64,000 nucleotides of DNA from Zizania palustris (GCA_019279435.1 JAAALK010000283.1:62850642-62914641), one strand, 5' to 3'. Positions 13,345 through 24,974 are shown, counted from the first letter of the stretch. Notes: generated by a model not told the origin, from the letters alone. Translations and numbers: made by a program.

Positions 13345-16300
13345 TACTCCAGTGTCGCCTTGACTGGGTCGCTACTCCAGACCTTCATCTTCCTCGTAGT
13401 AGACGGGCTCTGGTGGTGTAAGTCAATGGGGGTGAGTACAAACGTACTCAGCAAGCCACCGAATGCAAATATAATGCAGAGTAATAACAAGGGAGATAGT
13501 GGCTAATTTTGCGGAAGAGCGTAATTTGTAAAACAATTAAATGTGAACAATTTATTAGTACTGAAACGTAAACATGTGTATGCATCATCATCTTCTAACT
13601 CGAGGGGTACAGTCAGCCCCACCTCGCTCAACAGTCCTTACATGCCATGAATAACTCAACCATTCACACAATAGTAAACTAACTGCGAGTAGTCACACAA
13701 CCCGCCCTTGACCGTGGTCTCGGCTTTTTGAAAAGATTAAATACTCTGATCAGAGATGTACCACTGTACCCACAAGACACGCACTCATCACTTACACCAA
13801 AGTGTAACGAGATGACCCATACCACAGGAACTCGTGCCAAAACCTTCCATATGGTCCTCCTCGACCCGACAACACCCTCTTATGGGTTTCGTATCGTGTC
13901 TCGACGCGTCGAGCCTGACCATACCCCCCTTGAGCCACGTCGGTACAAGTCACCCGCGGGTTGCCCCTTGCCCCCTCCACTATGGTGCATCGAGTCGGAT
14001 TGTTCCATACTTTCAGTTAGGACTTACCCATTAGACTTGTGGTTGGTACGGAAGTGCTTTGCAACAGATCCCGCAGACCGGTCCTTATAGTGCCCCGGGT
14101 GTGACTAACTAGTTCCCGAGCTTGCACCCGGAACCCACCATACTTATAACATAGCCAACTCCAACAGAGTTCAGAGACAAGAATAACGGGGAACTTCATA
14201 TAACAGAATCCATCTATCTACGACTCATTATTTTTATCCTATAGCAGTTGTGCCGGTACATTGGGCACTAGCTAATAATTTTATAGTAGAGTGACAAGGA
14301 TTTAAGGCTCAATAAGCATGGCTTGGGTTTGCACACCAGGACGGGGATCTAATAAATATAAGTGTAGGGCTTGATATTTGACTAATGCAATATTATCCTA
14401 CGAGTTATAGCGATAATTTATTAAAACATGAGCTCAATGATGATCAACTATTTCCACAGGAGTGGTCGATGACTTGCCTTGATCAGCAAAGGGTGAAGGT
14501 GGAACCTCGGAATAGAACTCCGGCTCCTCGACGAACTCGTAGTCTTCTCGATACGGAAAAATAAACAATGCATTCAATAAACAGATAAAAATCCACCAAA
14601 TAATAAACATACATGTTTATGGGTTTTATTATGTGAAATAAGGTTTTAATATTCTGAAGTTTGGTGAAAAACAGTAAAACTTATATTTTAAGGTTTTTCC
14701 TAATTTATTTTCTGAATTAATAATTTTAACCCTAAGGGGTTTTTATTCATTTAATCCATAAGATTGTTTTGTGCTAAAGTAACATACTATTTTTATGGCA
14801 TTAATGTGTAGAGAATAAAATGCTGAATTTAATAAAATTTGAATAGTGAAATTTGGAGTTAAAATGAGCAAGTTTTAAATTTTCAAAGTTCAAATCAATT
14901 TCTAGAATTTTATTTAATCTGGAAAATGGGCTATGGTCCACGGTGAGCCAGGCCCACGGTGGACTAGCGACTGTGTGTGTGGACCCGAGTGATCTGGACT
15001 GTTGGATCTGGATCCAGCGGCTAGATGCGAGGCGGGTGGGTTTAGTGAGATTGAACGGCTGAGATTAAAACGGGTGAAGGGGTATGCGTGGACGCACGAG
15101 ATCGATCCAGGGGTTTAAGTAGCGATCGACGGCTGTGATCGCCCCGTACCCCTTTGACCCGATCTACGACTGTGATTAAATCCCGAAGGGATTAAACCTG
15201 TGCGCTCCGATCGCGATCGTGCGGCCAGGGTTCAATCCGGCACGACACGCACGTAAGGGGCCACGTACCCTTCATCTCCGGCAACGACGGGGCTCGGTTG
15301 CGGTGGCGACGGCACCGGCGAACACCTACGGGCCTAGTTCTCGGCGAAAATGGATAGAGTAGGTCATGGCGGTCTCGACCATACCTTCGGCAGCGACGAT
15401 GATCAACGGACGGTGACCGGCGGTGGGGTAGACGGCGGAGGCCTTCTCGGGTGCTTGACGGTGATGGCGTTCCGGCGGATCCTACGGCCAACCGAGGGGT
15501 GGCCGAGGACGGGTGGGCTCTGGCGATCACGACGGTGGCGACGGCTAGGACGGAGGGGGTCCGAGGCGGTGGTGATCGGCGGCCGTAGTTGAAGCGGAGG
15601 GTAAAACCCGAAAAGACGGCAGCGACGCTCTGGAGGGCTTAGGCTAAAGCTTAGGCGTTGTGGGCAGTGGGCGGCGACCTCAGGGGTATTTATAGGGGCA
15701 CCGGCGGCGAGGATGGAAGGTTAAACCGAGGAAACCCGAAGGTTTATTTCCATCTCCGGCGAGGGATTCCTAACCCACGGCCAAGCTTTCCTAAACGGTA
15801 AAACGCGTCGGCTATAGATGGAAAGAGGGCGGTGGTGCTCGGGGAAGGTGATCCGGGGGAAATCCGAGCGAACGCGGCGGCCGGCGGCGAGGAATTTGGA
15901 AGGGGATCTCGCTGGAAAGGAAAGGGGGATCCCCTGCCCGGGAGGAAGACGAATCTGACAGGTGGGCTCCACCTGTCAGTGGGCGGACGGGGAAGAGAGC
16001 GCAGACAGGCGGGGCCGAGCGGTCAGAGGGAGAGGGCCGGGCTGGTGAGGCTGGCGGGTGGGACCGAGACGGGCGCCGACAGGTTGGCCCCACCTGTCAG
16101 TGACGCATGGCTGGGTTGGGCTGGGCTGGAGGCGAATTCGGGGTTGAGGCCCATTAAGATTTTAAATGCTTTTCTGATTTAAAATAATTCCAGTAATTCA
16201 TTTATTTGATTAAGGGTTGAATTACTGTTGATAAAAATCTATAAAAATTCCTGAAATTATGTTTTGGCCTCTAGTTTATCTCATAAAATTTTCAAGTTCA

Positions 16301-16431
16301 GATTTTGCATATCTCTCACTGTTTGGCTTTAATAGGGCTCCTTTAGGATTTTCTTCAATAATAAAATTCAGAAATTTCTTTAATAATATTTTTCTTTTAT
16401 TTCATTTCCTTTTAATTCTTGGGGTGTTACA
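13345..16431 (-). repeat. 5' LTR of the Tekay-like element, inner end missing
   Basis: Starts on the minus strand with TGTAACACCCC at 16431 and aligns with the 3' LTR down to about 13345. The 3' LTR MITE is absent here, leaving the empty TA site at 14235-14236. A TATA box CTATAAATAC is at 15686-15695 on the minus strand. The equivalent of 5125-5312 is not found. Differences from the 3' LTR are many, so either the element is old or its two LTRs come from different copies. Confidence 0.8.
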
Positions 16432-17718
16432 GAGGTGGAGGAGTTTTTTTTAAAAAATTCTTTTATAGCATTAAAGTTCCATTAGGTTACTCGTCGAATA
16501 TCAATAAACTTGTTAACTTGAAGGAGCTTAAGATGGTTAGTGGAATAAATACTCACGATTACCATATCATGCTGACTGTTGGAATAAGAAATATGCTACC
16601 AATTAAGGTAAGAGAGGCTATAATGAGTATGTGTTTTTCTTTAATGCACTTAGATAGAAGCTACTTGACCCAACAATGCTAGAAGAACTAGAGAAAAACA
16701 ATTATTGACTCTCTCGTCTTGAGATGTACTGTACTCCATCATTCTTTGATATTATGATATATCTCACCTCACATCTTGTCGAATAAATTTACTATCTTGG
16801 GTTTATTTTCTTACATCAAATGTACCCGAACAAGAGATACATGGGTGTTCTAAAGAAGTATGTTAGAAATATTTTTTCACCCGAGGGTTACATAGCACAA
16901 GGTTACTCTAGCGAGGAAGTATTAGAGTGGTGTGTCAAGTACACAGACATGAATAACCCAATTTGTGTGCTCACCATGAGGGTAGACTAGCATGTCAAGG
17001 AATCTCAGGTAAGCAAACAATCACTTCTCCTCTAAATACACATGACCAAACTCATTTTCTCATGTTGCAACAGTAGAGCGAAGTGTCACCATACAACATT
17101 GAGCACAATCACATACTTTCTACAAAGAACTTATCTCGTATCGAAGCTTGGATCCAAAAACAACACATGAAAAGGTTCAATAGTTGGTTTCAAGATTGAA
17201 TTGCACAATCGAGAACCCTAGTGAGCGAATCGATTAGCCAGCCTAGCAGTAGGCCCTATATACACAGTTACAAAACATCAAGGTTAACATATAAACTATT
17301 ATACATTCTACATAGTTGATCAAGATAGTAAGAGCACAAACGAAAATAGTGATATTCATACAAATACATATGACAATAATGTAAATAGCACATATGTCAG
17401 TCAAATAGATGAGATTTAGGAACTTGACTACCTAGAGTTTAAGGTACCTCTATTTCGATGCTACTGGTCAATGGAACAAAAAACATTATGATCGACAAGT
17501 ACAGATTCACTTGTGTCAATCTAACTTAGGTTAGCTATAAAGAATAACCTTTCAAGCTTACTAAAAAAGTTGCTCAAAATATTTTATATGGATGATACGA
17601 TAAATAAGAAGTTTCATTTTGTCCTAGCTAGAAAAAGATGGATTGTGGGTGTTGAAAATATTTTTAATGAGGACGAGCATAATTAGTTTGATGAGATACC
17701 TTCTTTCGATGCCACAAT
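16432..17718 (+). pseudogene. Relict CACTA transposase (DUF4218/DUF4216 part)
   Basis: Translated pieces match the intact-frame transposase at 34800-36100 in order. They are a VPLGYSSNINKLVNLKELKM segment, a PSFFDIM segment (about 16740), a MYPNKRYMGVLKKYVRN segment (about 16820-16870) and PEGYIAQGYSSEEVLEW (about 16880-16930). Near the end are a VPLFRCYWSMEQ segment (about 17440) and FDEIPSFDA (about 17690). Several stops and gaps separate them. Sequence divergence from the CACTA gene to the right is large, so this is a different, older CACTA family. The left part is cut off by the Tekay-like LTR and the right part by insertion of the younger CACTA at 17722. Confidence 0.85.
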
Positions 17719-17721
17719 TAT

Positions 17722-17996
17722 CACTACTACAAAACGTCACTGTAGTGGCGTTGGGCAAAACAACTGTAGTGGCGGGCCATTAGATGCCCGCCACTACAAT
17801 TGCTGGTACTGACGGCAGCACCAGCGCCCGCCACTATTATTGGTACATGGAGGTAAATTAGTGGCGGTCGGTGCTGACACCATCTCGGACCGCCACTATT
17901 GTACCAATAGCAGTGGCGGGCGCTGGTGCTCCCCGCCGCTGCTAATATTGCCGCCACTAAAGTATTGATGACATCACTTGCGACCGCCACTACTAT
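17722..17996 (+). repeat. CACTA left terminal inverted repeat and subterminal repeats
   Basis: The terminal CACTACTACAAA is followed by about ten copies, in both orientations, of a motif close to GTAGTGGCGGGC / GCCCGCCACTAC. Clustered subterminal repeats are the known binding sites of the TnpA-type protein in En/Spm. The array is matched at the right end (45655-45992). Confidence 0.9.
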
Positions 17997-18002
17997 TATA
18001 GC

Positions 18003-18009
18003 TATAAAT
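18003..18009 (+). promoter_or_regulatory. TATA box of the CACTA 5' promoter
   Basis: TATAAAT lies about 10 bases after the last subterminal repeat and about 570 bases before the transposase ATG (18575). The ATG is directly preceded by a TTTAG splice-acceptor-like sequence, suggesting a leader intron. Confidence 0.6.
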
Positions 18010-18574
18010 GTGCAGCTTCTTCCTCCCCGAGCTCTACTGGAGTTCGCATTTAAGTTTGTCCGTACAATGGCGACAAAAATCTAGATAAAGAGGGGGAGGT
18101 TTTGTTTTCGTTTCTTTTGAAGGATTTCATTCTAGGAGGTAAATCCATTCCGAATCTCACATTTATTTTGTATTTAATCATGTATACAATGAGTTATTAG
18201 CGTTTTACTAATTTAGGGTTTGTGAATAGAAATTTTCAAATAATCTTCCATTTACAGTGTTTCCTTCTCCCAAATGAACAAATATGACCCTCCTCACAAT
18301 TATTCATCACTTGTATATTGATTTACGTCATTTTAATCTCTTTTTTAATTTGATTTATGATTATAGATCTAGGGTTATGTTGTTTGGAGAGAGAGAGAAA
18401 CCAATATAGTTAATTTATTTAATAATTTTTTTCTGCTTAATAAATAGTTTGAATTAATGCATTTTTAATTAATGTTGTTATGAGCCATAATAAATCAATA
18501 TATTTCCAATTTGTAAATTACTAAAATTAACAATAATGAATTTATTAATATTTTTTCAAATAATATATGTTTAG

Positions 18575-18639
18575 ATGGAGCATAGATCCTAGATGTACTC
18601 GTCCAACGACGGAGATGTGGTGGCATATTTTAACAGGGT
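18575..18639 (+). pseudogene. CACTA transposase, N-terminal coding piece before the insertion
   Basis: ATG at 18575 opens the transposase reading frame. The sixth codon is a UAG (18590-18592), at a place where related proteins usually have tryptophan. The frame then runs to 18639, where the Sirevirus-like element entered, and resumes after the AGGGT duplication at 32884. The residues around the insertion belong to the Transpos_assoc (PF13963-type) N-terminal domain. Confidence 0.85.
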
Positions 18640-20649
18640 TGTTGGACCGGAAACGGCGACCAGAGGGGGGGTGAATGAGAGCTTTTAAAATTTCAGGCTA
18701 AAAACAGCCTTCGGTTTAATCCTGTCTTCTGCGGAACAGGCTTCGAACACTACCTTCGAAGGTCTGGTTCGGAGGTACTTCGACAGCTCCGAACACAGGC
18801 TTCGCAGGGGCAAAAGTTCGAAGCCAAGAAGACTTCGCTCCACTAACAATCCTCGAAAATCTACTCTGCTAAGTCAGTGCAGGCTCCGCACATAGGGTGC
18901 TTCGAGCAGGCTTCGCACTTCACCCTTCGCAAGAGTGGACAGCCCTCTGAGGACTTTGACCAAGTACTTGGCAGCAGCAACTGGTGCTGTGCTTCGTACA
19001 CGAAGGTCTGCACGCACGCAAACAGACTACGCTAAAGGCTTCGACACAAGAAGCAAAACGGGCCTCGATCAGGGCTTCGCTAGTAAGCTGTGAGGTCTGG
19101 CCTCAAGTTACACAGAGCGACAGCACACTGAAAAACACACTTCGCACAAAACACCCTTCGCCTAGACAGGCTTCGGTGCACTAAACTTAGCGAGGTATGT
19201 AACGCTAGCTCAAGCAAAAAGCACACAGAAGCAGGCTTCGCCGCTTGAACAAGGAACACAAAATGAATTGAACTCTGGATGAATACAACGAGGTATGTGG
19301 CTACAGGAGCTCAACAGTAAATGCTCAAAGTGTTAAATGTTACCTACCGAGCCTCCATATTTATAGCCCACAGTTCACCCAAAGGAAATGACTACACTAC
19401 CCCTAGGGTTTACAAAGGATTTGACTCTACAGAACTAAGGGGTACAAAAGGTAGTCCACCTTTATTCTGGAGACTTCTCTGTCAGCTTTGCAGAGGGGAC
19501 AGTGTCAGCCTTTTACAGAACAGACAGTGTCAGCCTTTGCAGTCTTTGACCTTCTGGAATCCTCCCTTCGCACGCGAGGGTGCGGTAGCTTCGGTGAGAA
19601 GCCTTGAGCCTGTTGGCCTTCGCTTCACCGAAGTCAGCCTCCGATACAGTGACGGTTTTGAGCCGAAGCCGTCAAAGCCCCTTGGGCCTTCGCACCAACA
19701 CCTCCGGAGTGGACCATCATGACTTCGCAGCTACTCCCAGCTCGAACTTCGTCAGTCCGTGTACCGAAGCCATGCAGGCCGAAGCACCTCAAGTCAACCT
19801 CGCTCCGGAGCTAGCCTCGCTCTGAAGCCTTCCACACTCCGAAGCCCCACCTTCGGAGTACCACCCTTCGAAGTCCCTCCTTCGTCCAAGGCCTCCGCAT
19901 GAAGCATTCCATGAGCACTTCGTCGCAGTGCCTCTCCCTGAGCACACTCCTCGATGAGCCTCACCCGGACCATGCCTTCTATGCGCCTCGACTTCTGAGA
20001 CCTTCGTCGGGTACCTTCGAATGTCTCTCTCTGGAGCACACTTCGAATCCTTGCCTCCGCAGAGGACTTCTTCCAACCAACTCCGAAGTCACTCCATTCG
20101 GAGTATCTTCGAAGTGCCTCACCTCCGAGGACTTTGACTCGGAGCACCTTCAGCCGGAGCCACGCTCCGCACTCTCTGCCTTCACCTGGCACGCCTCGAC
20201 CCGAGGACCAACCCGGACCACCTTCGCAGCCACCGTGACGGAGCTCCCCGCTCCCCTGGCATCAAGCCTCCCGCTTGACCCAGGTTCACCTGCTGCGAAC
20301 CTTGTCCGTCGCCTCCGAAGTCCCTGCGCACCACAGACAAACAGACAAGTGTATCCAGTACTCCGGAGACCTCTCCGGGTTAGCAACCTCCGGTACACAC
20401 TCCGGTGTACCGCCCAAAGTACCGAAGACTTCGGTACACACCCAGTCATCGTGTACTGTCGGACCCCTCCGACGAGCACACTCCGCTGCACAGCTGCAGC
20501 AACCATCCACCGAACACCCTTCGGTGAAACCACCTCCGAACACCCTTCGGAGGTACAACCTCCGAAGCCCCTCCGGAGGTACCCTTCGAACAGAGGGTAA
20601 AATTCTGTCAATCACTCATCACAAACCGAAACCAACACTTGGTTTCTCA
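18640..20649 (-). repeat. 3' LTR of Sirevirus-like copy 2
   Basis: About 2.0 kb, TG...CA on the minus strand (TGAGAAACC at 20649, GGTCCAACA at 18640). The region 19560-20600 is dense in short palindromes such as CTTCGGAG/CTCCGAAG and CCTCCGGAGG. A TATA-like CTATAAATATG lies near 19356-19366 on the minus strand. It has about 24 extra bases near 20510-20535 relative to the 5' LTR. Confidence 0.93.
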
Positions 20650-20650
20650 A

Positions 20651-20914
20651 TCTCCCCCTTGATGAGTGCATTGACAACCAAATCCAAGTTTCAAGAAAAT
20701 TTAAAAATTTTCAGCACACAAGTGACCATAAAAACTCAGAAAAGAGCCAAATCATGTCACTTGATAAAAGAATTTTCCTCCCCTGTTTTCAAAAGAGTAA
20801 AAAGCCCCTTCGGCAATAAAAACTCCCCCTGAGTTAAGTTTTCCCTTTGGCAGCAAAGAATCTTCTCCCCCTTTATGTCAAATGTTCTCCCCCTTTTTAG
20901 GAATTTCTCCCCCT
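20651..20914 (-). other. Multiple polypurine tracts before the 3' LTR
   Basis: On the minus strand AGGGGGAG occurs directly before the LTR (about 20652-20660) and again at 20823-20830, 20865-20872, 20887-20894 and 20907-20914. A further copy overlaps the pol stop (21800-21807). Repeated polypurine tracts in this region are a recognised Sirevirus feature. The LTR-proximal one should be the functional primer. Confidence 0.85.
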
Positions 20915-21806
20915 TTGGCAATGCAAGCATCAAGGAGCATGTAAAAGATGCAAAGCTTCAAAATGAGCAGAATTGCAAAGACATATGAAGCAAAAATATG
21001 CCAACATTAATACCAATGATCATGTGCTCAGCTCAAATTAATAGTCTCTAAAAACATGATGAAGCATGTGATTTGATCATTTTTTTGAAATAAAAGCATC
21101 ACCACTTAGTCAAGGAAACTAGACAAGGAAAAGCAAGGACTGCGCAAAGCTCGTCAATTTCTACTCTAGACAGACAAGTCCAGTTCAAATGGAGCTTGAA
21201 AAGCAAACTTGATAATCAATGAATTTTGTTGTTCTTTTCTTAGTGCCAGGGGTTATTTGTTTGTCCACCTTATACTTTCCAATCCGGCCAAGCCTAGGCA
21301 TGAAAGCCATAAGAAGCTTAAGGCATAGATTTTGGTATACACTAAGCTATTCCAGTTCAGACCAATGTGCAATGGTAAGCAGTATAGAATATGGTAGTGC
21401 GACAAACAAACCCACCTGGATCTTTTAACTTAAAGCATGCAAATCATGGATTTTTTTTTTGATTTTGACCAAGAGAACCAATTGTTTGGTACTTTATGAA
21501 TATCCATGAAAATTGAGAACAATTTTTCAAGTTGCAATTTTTAGCATCCAAAGAAATGTGTCTTGCTATCAAGCAGATAAAAGATAGCTAAAGCAGTCCT
21601 GCCTAAACAAGCTAGATGCAAGACTAAGCAGAGAGCATGATTTGATTTTGAAAATAAAACACCATGCACATGAATGTTCCAGATGAATTAACAAGAGCTG
21701 AGCTGACATGATTTCATGAATTATAAGCAGGCATATAAGTGCAAAATATGTAAATGCAATTTCAACACAATTAGACAAAGGCACATCCATCTAAAACAGC
21801 TCCCCC

Positions 21807-24800
21807 TCACAAAATGCCGTAAGGGTGACAAATGCCAAGTTCCCCACGCAAGTAAGCAAATCGAGAAGCATCGAGGGGTTTTGTAAAAATGTCGGCAAGC
21901 TGGTGTTGGGTATCAACATATTGAAGTTCAATATCACCCTTCTCATTGTGATCTCTGAGAAAGTGATACCGTACATCAATGTGTTTGGTTCTGGATTGCT
22001 GAACTGGGTTGTTTGCAATACAAATAGCACTAGTGTTATCACAGAAAAGTGGAACACTCTTATAATCTAACCCGAAATCCCGCAAAGTGGAAACCATCCA
22101 CAAAAACTGAGAGCAACAGCTAGCTGCAGCAACATATTTGGCCTCAGCCGTCGATTGTGCAACACTAGACTGTTTGCGGGAAGACCAGCAAACCAGTGAA
22201 GTACCCAGAAAATGACAAGTACCAGAGGTACTCTTCCTATCAATTCTACACCCAGCAAAATCCGCATCGGAATAACCTTGAAGACATAAAGACGAAGATG
22301 CTGAATACCATATGCCAAATTCAAGGGTGTGTTTGAGATACCTTAGAATGCGCTTTACCGCTTGGCGGTGCGAAGCTCGTGGTGAAGCCTGAAAACGAGC
22401 GCACAGACACACTGCGAAGTGTATGTCCGGCCTCGTGGCAGTCAAGTAGAGGAGGGAGCCGATCATGCTTCGGAACTCCTTCTGATCTACGGCTTCTCCA
22501 TCTTCGTCAGGGTCCAATGCTACAGATGTAGCCATTGGAGTGGCGAGGGGCTTCGCATCGGACATGTCGAACTTCTTGAGCAGGTCCTTGGTGTACTTCG
22601 TCTGGTGAACGAAAGTACCTTGTTTGCTTTGCTTGATTTGCAAACCAAGGAAAAAGGTGAGTTCACCCATCATTGACATTTCAAACTCCCTGCTCATGGT
22701 ATCTGCAAACTCGGCAACCAAAGCATGAGAAGAGCCACCAAAGATGATATCATCCACATAAATCTGAACTAGGAGGAAATCTTTGCCATGCTTGAGAGTA
22801 AACAAAGTTTTATCAACAGAGCCCATCAAATACCCTTGCTCAAGCAGAAAAGACTTTAGTCTATCATACCAAGCCCGAGGGGCCTGCTTGAGTCCATAAA
22901 GAGCCTTATGAAGTTTAAGGACTTTATGTGGGTACTTGGGGTTTTCAAAACCAGGGGGTTGTTTTACATAAACATCTTCACCTATGAAGCCATTAAGAAA
23001 ATCACTTTTGACATCCATTTGATAGAGTTTGAAACCCCGGGATGTCGCAAAGGCAAGCAAAATCCTAATGGCCTCAAGGCGAGCAACAGGTGCAAAAGTT
23101 TCAGTAAAATCAATCCCTTCTAGTTGAGAAAAGCCCTGAGCTACAAGTCTAGCCTTGTTTCTAACTATAGTCCCATCCTCCCCTTGTTTATTTTTGAAAA
23201 TCCATTTTGTTCCAATGAAATGAACATTTGGTGGAGGATCAACTAAAGTCCAGACTTGGTTTCTCTCAAAATTTTCAAGTTCCTCATGCATGGCATTGAT
23301 CCAACTAGAATCAGAAAGTGCATGACTAACATCTAAGGGCTCGAAAGAAGCAACAAAAGCGGAATCAATGAAATGAGCATGAGAACGTGTTACCCTTTGA
23401 TCAAGCTCACCAATGATCTGCTCGGGAGGATGCATCCTTTGAACATGATGTGGAGCCTCGCGGCGGGATGCAGTCTCCCCCTCAACTTGTGCGTTGGAGC
23501 GGTCCAAGATGACCGATGTTGAGGTAGTTGCTTCGATACCTCGTGCCGAAGTAGTTGAAGCGGGGTCAGCTTCAGGGGTTGACGTTGAGGGAAGTAGGGG
23601 TTCATCCTCGAATTCTCCGGGATCTTCTTCTTCAAATAAGGCCTGTTCCATGTCGTGTTCATTTGCCTGTTCAAAAGCAGAACTAACAGAGGGGGTTGAT
23701 TCATCAAAAGTCACATCACATGACTCGATGACAGTGTTAGTTTCCAAGTTATAAATACGATAAGAATGACCATGAGTAGTATAACCTAAAAAGATCCCGT
23801 CAGAAGATCGCGATTCAAATTTATCCAAATTTCCACGTTTTAGGATAAAGCAGCGACAGCCAAAAACTCGAAGATGAGTAACCTTGGGCTGTCTCCCAAA
23901 ACGCAGCTCATAAGATGTCAAATTTAAAAATGAGCGCAAGAAGATTCGGTTTGAGATGTAACATGCAGTGTTCATGGCCTCAGCCCAGAATTTTCTAGGA
24001 GTCCTATGCTCATCAAGCATCGTCCTAGCCATCTCAACCAAAGTGCGGTTCTTCCTCTCAACAACACCGTTCTGTTGAGGAACCCGCGGAGCAGAGAATT
24101 GATGTTCTATGCCATGCTCCATGCAAAAGTCAACAAAGAGACAATTTTTGAACTCGGTGCCATTATCACTTCGAATGAATTTCAATGCACCTGGGAGTTC
24201 AGTAAAAAGTCTCAAAGCCAAGCTCCGAAAGTGTGAAAACACGTCATCCTTGCTGGCAAGAAAGAAGACCCAAGAGTAACGAGAGAAATCGTCGACAATA
24301 ACTAATACATACCACTTGCCGCCTAAAGAACTGACCCGAGAAGGACCTACAGTGTCCATGTGGAGAAGTTCTCCGGGCTGTTCAGTCATCACTGTGGTGA
24401 CTGGCGAATGTGAAGCGGCGATCATTTTACCATGTCGACAAGGAGCGCAAACTAAATTCTTCTCAAACTTGAGCTTGGGCAATCCTCGGATCAGGCCTAG
24501 GGCGCTCAGACGAGCGAGCAACTCAAAGCTCATATGCCCTAGTCTCCTATGCCACTTCCAAAGCTCAGAAGTCGAATGTGCAACAAGGCAGTGAGAAGAT
24601 CCAGACGACTCAGAAAAATCAGCTCCAAAAACTCTCCCAACTCTAAAGATCTTACACACCACAACGCCATCAGAATTGAGCACTTGCGAAGTATCGCGAT
24701 GAAATCGCACTTCGAAGCCCTCATCAAGCAACTGAGATACAGACAACAAATTGTATCCCAGGTTTTTAACCAAAGCAACATCTTTGAGAGTGAAATTCGA

Positions 24801-24974
24801 ATTAATTCTTACCACACCTTTACCTTTCACTCTACTCCTTCGATTGTTTCCGAAGGTTATATGTTCCCTTTGCTTGGTTGTGGTGAGGCTGGAGAACCAT
24901 GCTGCATCTCCGGTCATGTGGCGCGAACAACCGGAGTCCATGATCCACGTGCCCTCCAAGCCTCGATCTGTCGC
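21807..24974 (-). CDS. pol: Sirevirus-like Pol (PR-INT-RT-RNase H)
   Basis: An uninterrupted frame of about 1,050 residues follows the UAG at 24975-24977. No own ATG is needed if it is expressed by readthrough. Domains in order: protease with DSGCSRHM; integrase zinc finger (HRRLGHMS) and core with HMDTVGPS, RSDNGTEF and QQNGVVERKNRT; reverse transcriptase with KARLVAQGFSQ, YQMDVKSDFLNGF and catalytic YVDDIIFGG; RNase H with GYSDADFAG and a degenerate STAEAKYVAAAS. It ends PYGIL at 21810 and the stop overlaps a polypurine tract. PR-INT-RT-RH order places it in Ty1/copia. The frame is intact, but gag upstream is interrupted, so this copy could act only with Gag supplied from elsewhere. Confidence 0.93.
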   Translation of the reverse strand, partial: ATDRGLEGTWIMDSGCSRHMTGDAAWFSSLTTTKQREHITFGNNRRSRVKGKGVVRINSNFTLKDVALVKNLGYNLLSVSQLLDEGFEVRFHRDTSQVLNSDGVVVCKIFRVGRVFGADFSESSGSSHCLVAHSTSELWKWHRRLGHMSFELLARLSALGLIRGLPKLKFEKNLVCAPCRHGKMIAASHSPVTTVMTEQPGELLHMDTVGPSRVSSLGGKWYVLVIVDDFSRYSWVFFLASKDDVFSHFRSLALRLFTELPGALKFIRSDNGTEFKNCLFVDFCMEHGIEHQFSAPRVPQQNGVVERKNRTLVEMARTMLDEHRTPRKFWAEAMNTACYISNRIFLRSFLNLTSYELRFGRQPKVTHLRVFGCRCFILKRGNLDKFESRSSDGIFLGYTTHGHSYRIYNLETNTVIESCDVTFDESTPSVSSAFEQANEHDMEQALFEEEDPGEFEDEPLLPSTSTPEADPASTTSARGIEATTSTSVILDRSNAQVEGETASRREAPHHVQRMHPPEQIIGELDQRVTRSHAHFIDSAFVASFEPLDVSHALSDSSWINAMHEELENFERNQVWTLVDPPPNVHFIGTKWIFKNKQGEDGTIVRNKARLVAQGFSQLEGIDFTETFAPVARLEAIRILLAFATSRGFKLYQMDVKSDFLNGFIGEDVYVKQPPGFENPKYPHKVLKLHKALYGLKQAPRAWYDRLKSFLLEQGYLMGSVDKTLFTLKHGKDFLLVQIYVDDIIFGGSSHALVAEFADTMSREFEMSMMGELTFFLGLQIKQSKQGTFVHQTKYTKDLLKKFDMSDAKPLATPMATSVALDPDEDGEAVDQKEFRSMIGSLLYLTATRPDIHFAVCLCARFQASPRASHRQAVKRILRYLKHTLEFGIWYSASSSLCLQGYSDADFAGCRIDRKSTSGTCHFLGTSLVCWSSRKQSSVAQSTAEAKYVAAASCCSQFLWMVSTLRDFGLDYKSVPLFCDNTSAICIANNPVQQSRTKHIDVRYHFLRDHNEKGDIELQYVDTQHQLADIFTKPLDASRFAYLRGELGICHPYGIL

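Larger units (their letters stand above)
5125..16431 (-). mobile_element. Tekay-like Ty3/gypsy chromovirus, decayed
   Basis: Minus-strand LTR retrotransposon with a complete 3' LTR (5125-8655), a polypurine tract, decayed gag-pol in the order GAG-PR-RT-RH-INT-chromodomain, and a 5' LTR (13345-16431) missing its inner end. Long LTRs starting TGTAACA and a C-terminal chromodomain-like tail fit the Tekay (Del) clade of chromoviruses. The bases flanking the two outer ends do not match: CATGG before 5125, GAGGT after 16431. The left flank is Sirevirus and the right flank is a CACTA relic. The element is therefore not a simple insertion and may be a recombinant of two insertions. Confidence 0.85.

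Noticed and set aside
19321..20832. Several overlapping frames of 100-230 codons on both strands
   Set aside because: They sit in the palindrome-rich Sirevirus LTR and recur in the other LTR. Overlap on both strands follows from the inverted-repeat composition.
20651..21800. Envelope-like gene between pol and the 3' LTR
   Set aside because: Some Sireviruses have one, but no frame over about 90 codons on the minus strand is seen here.
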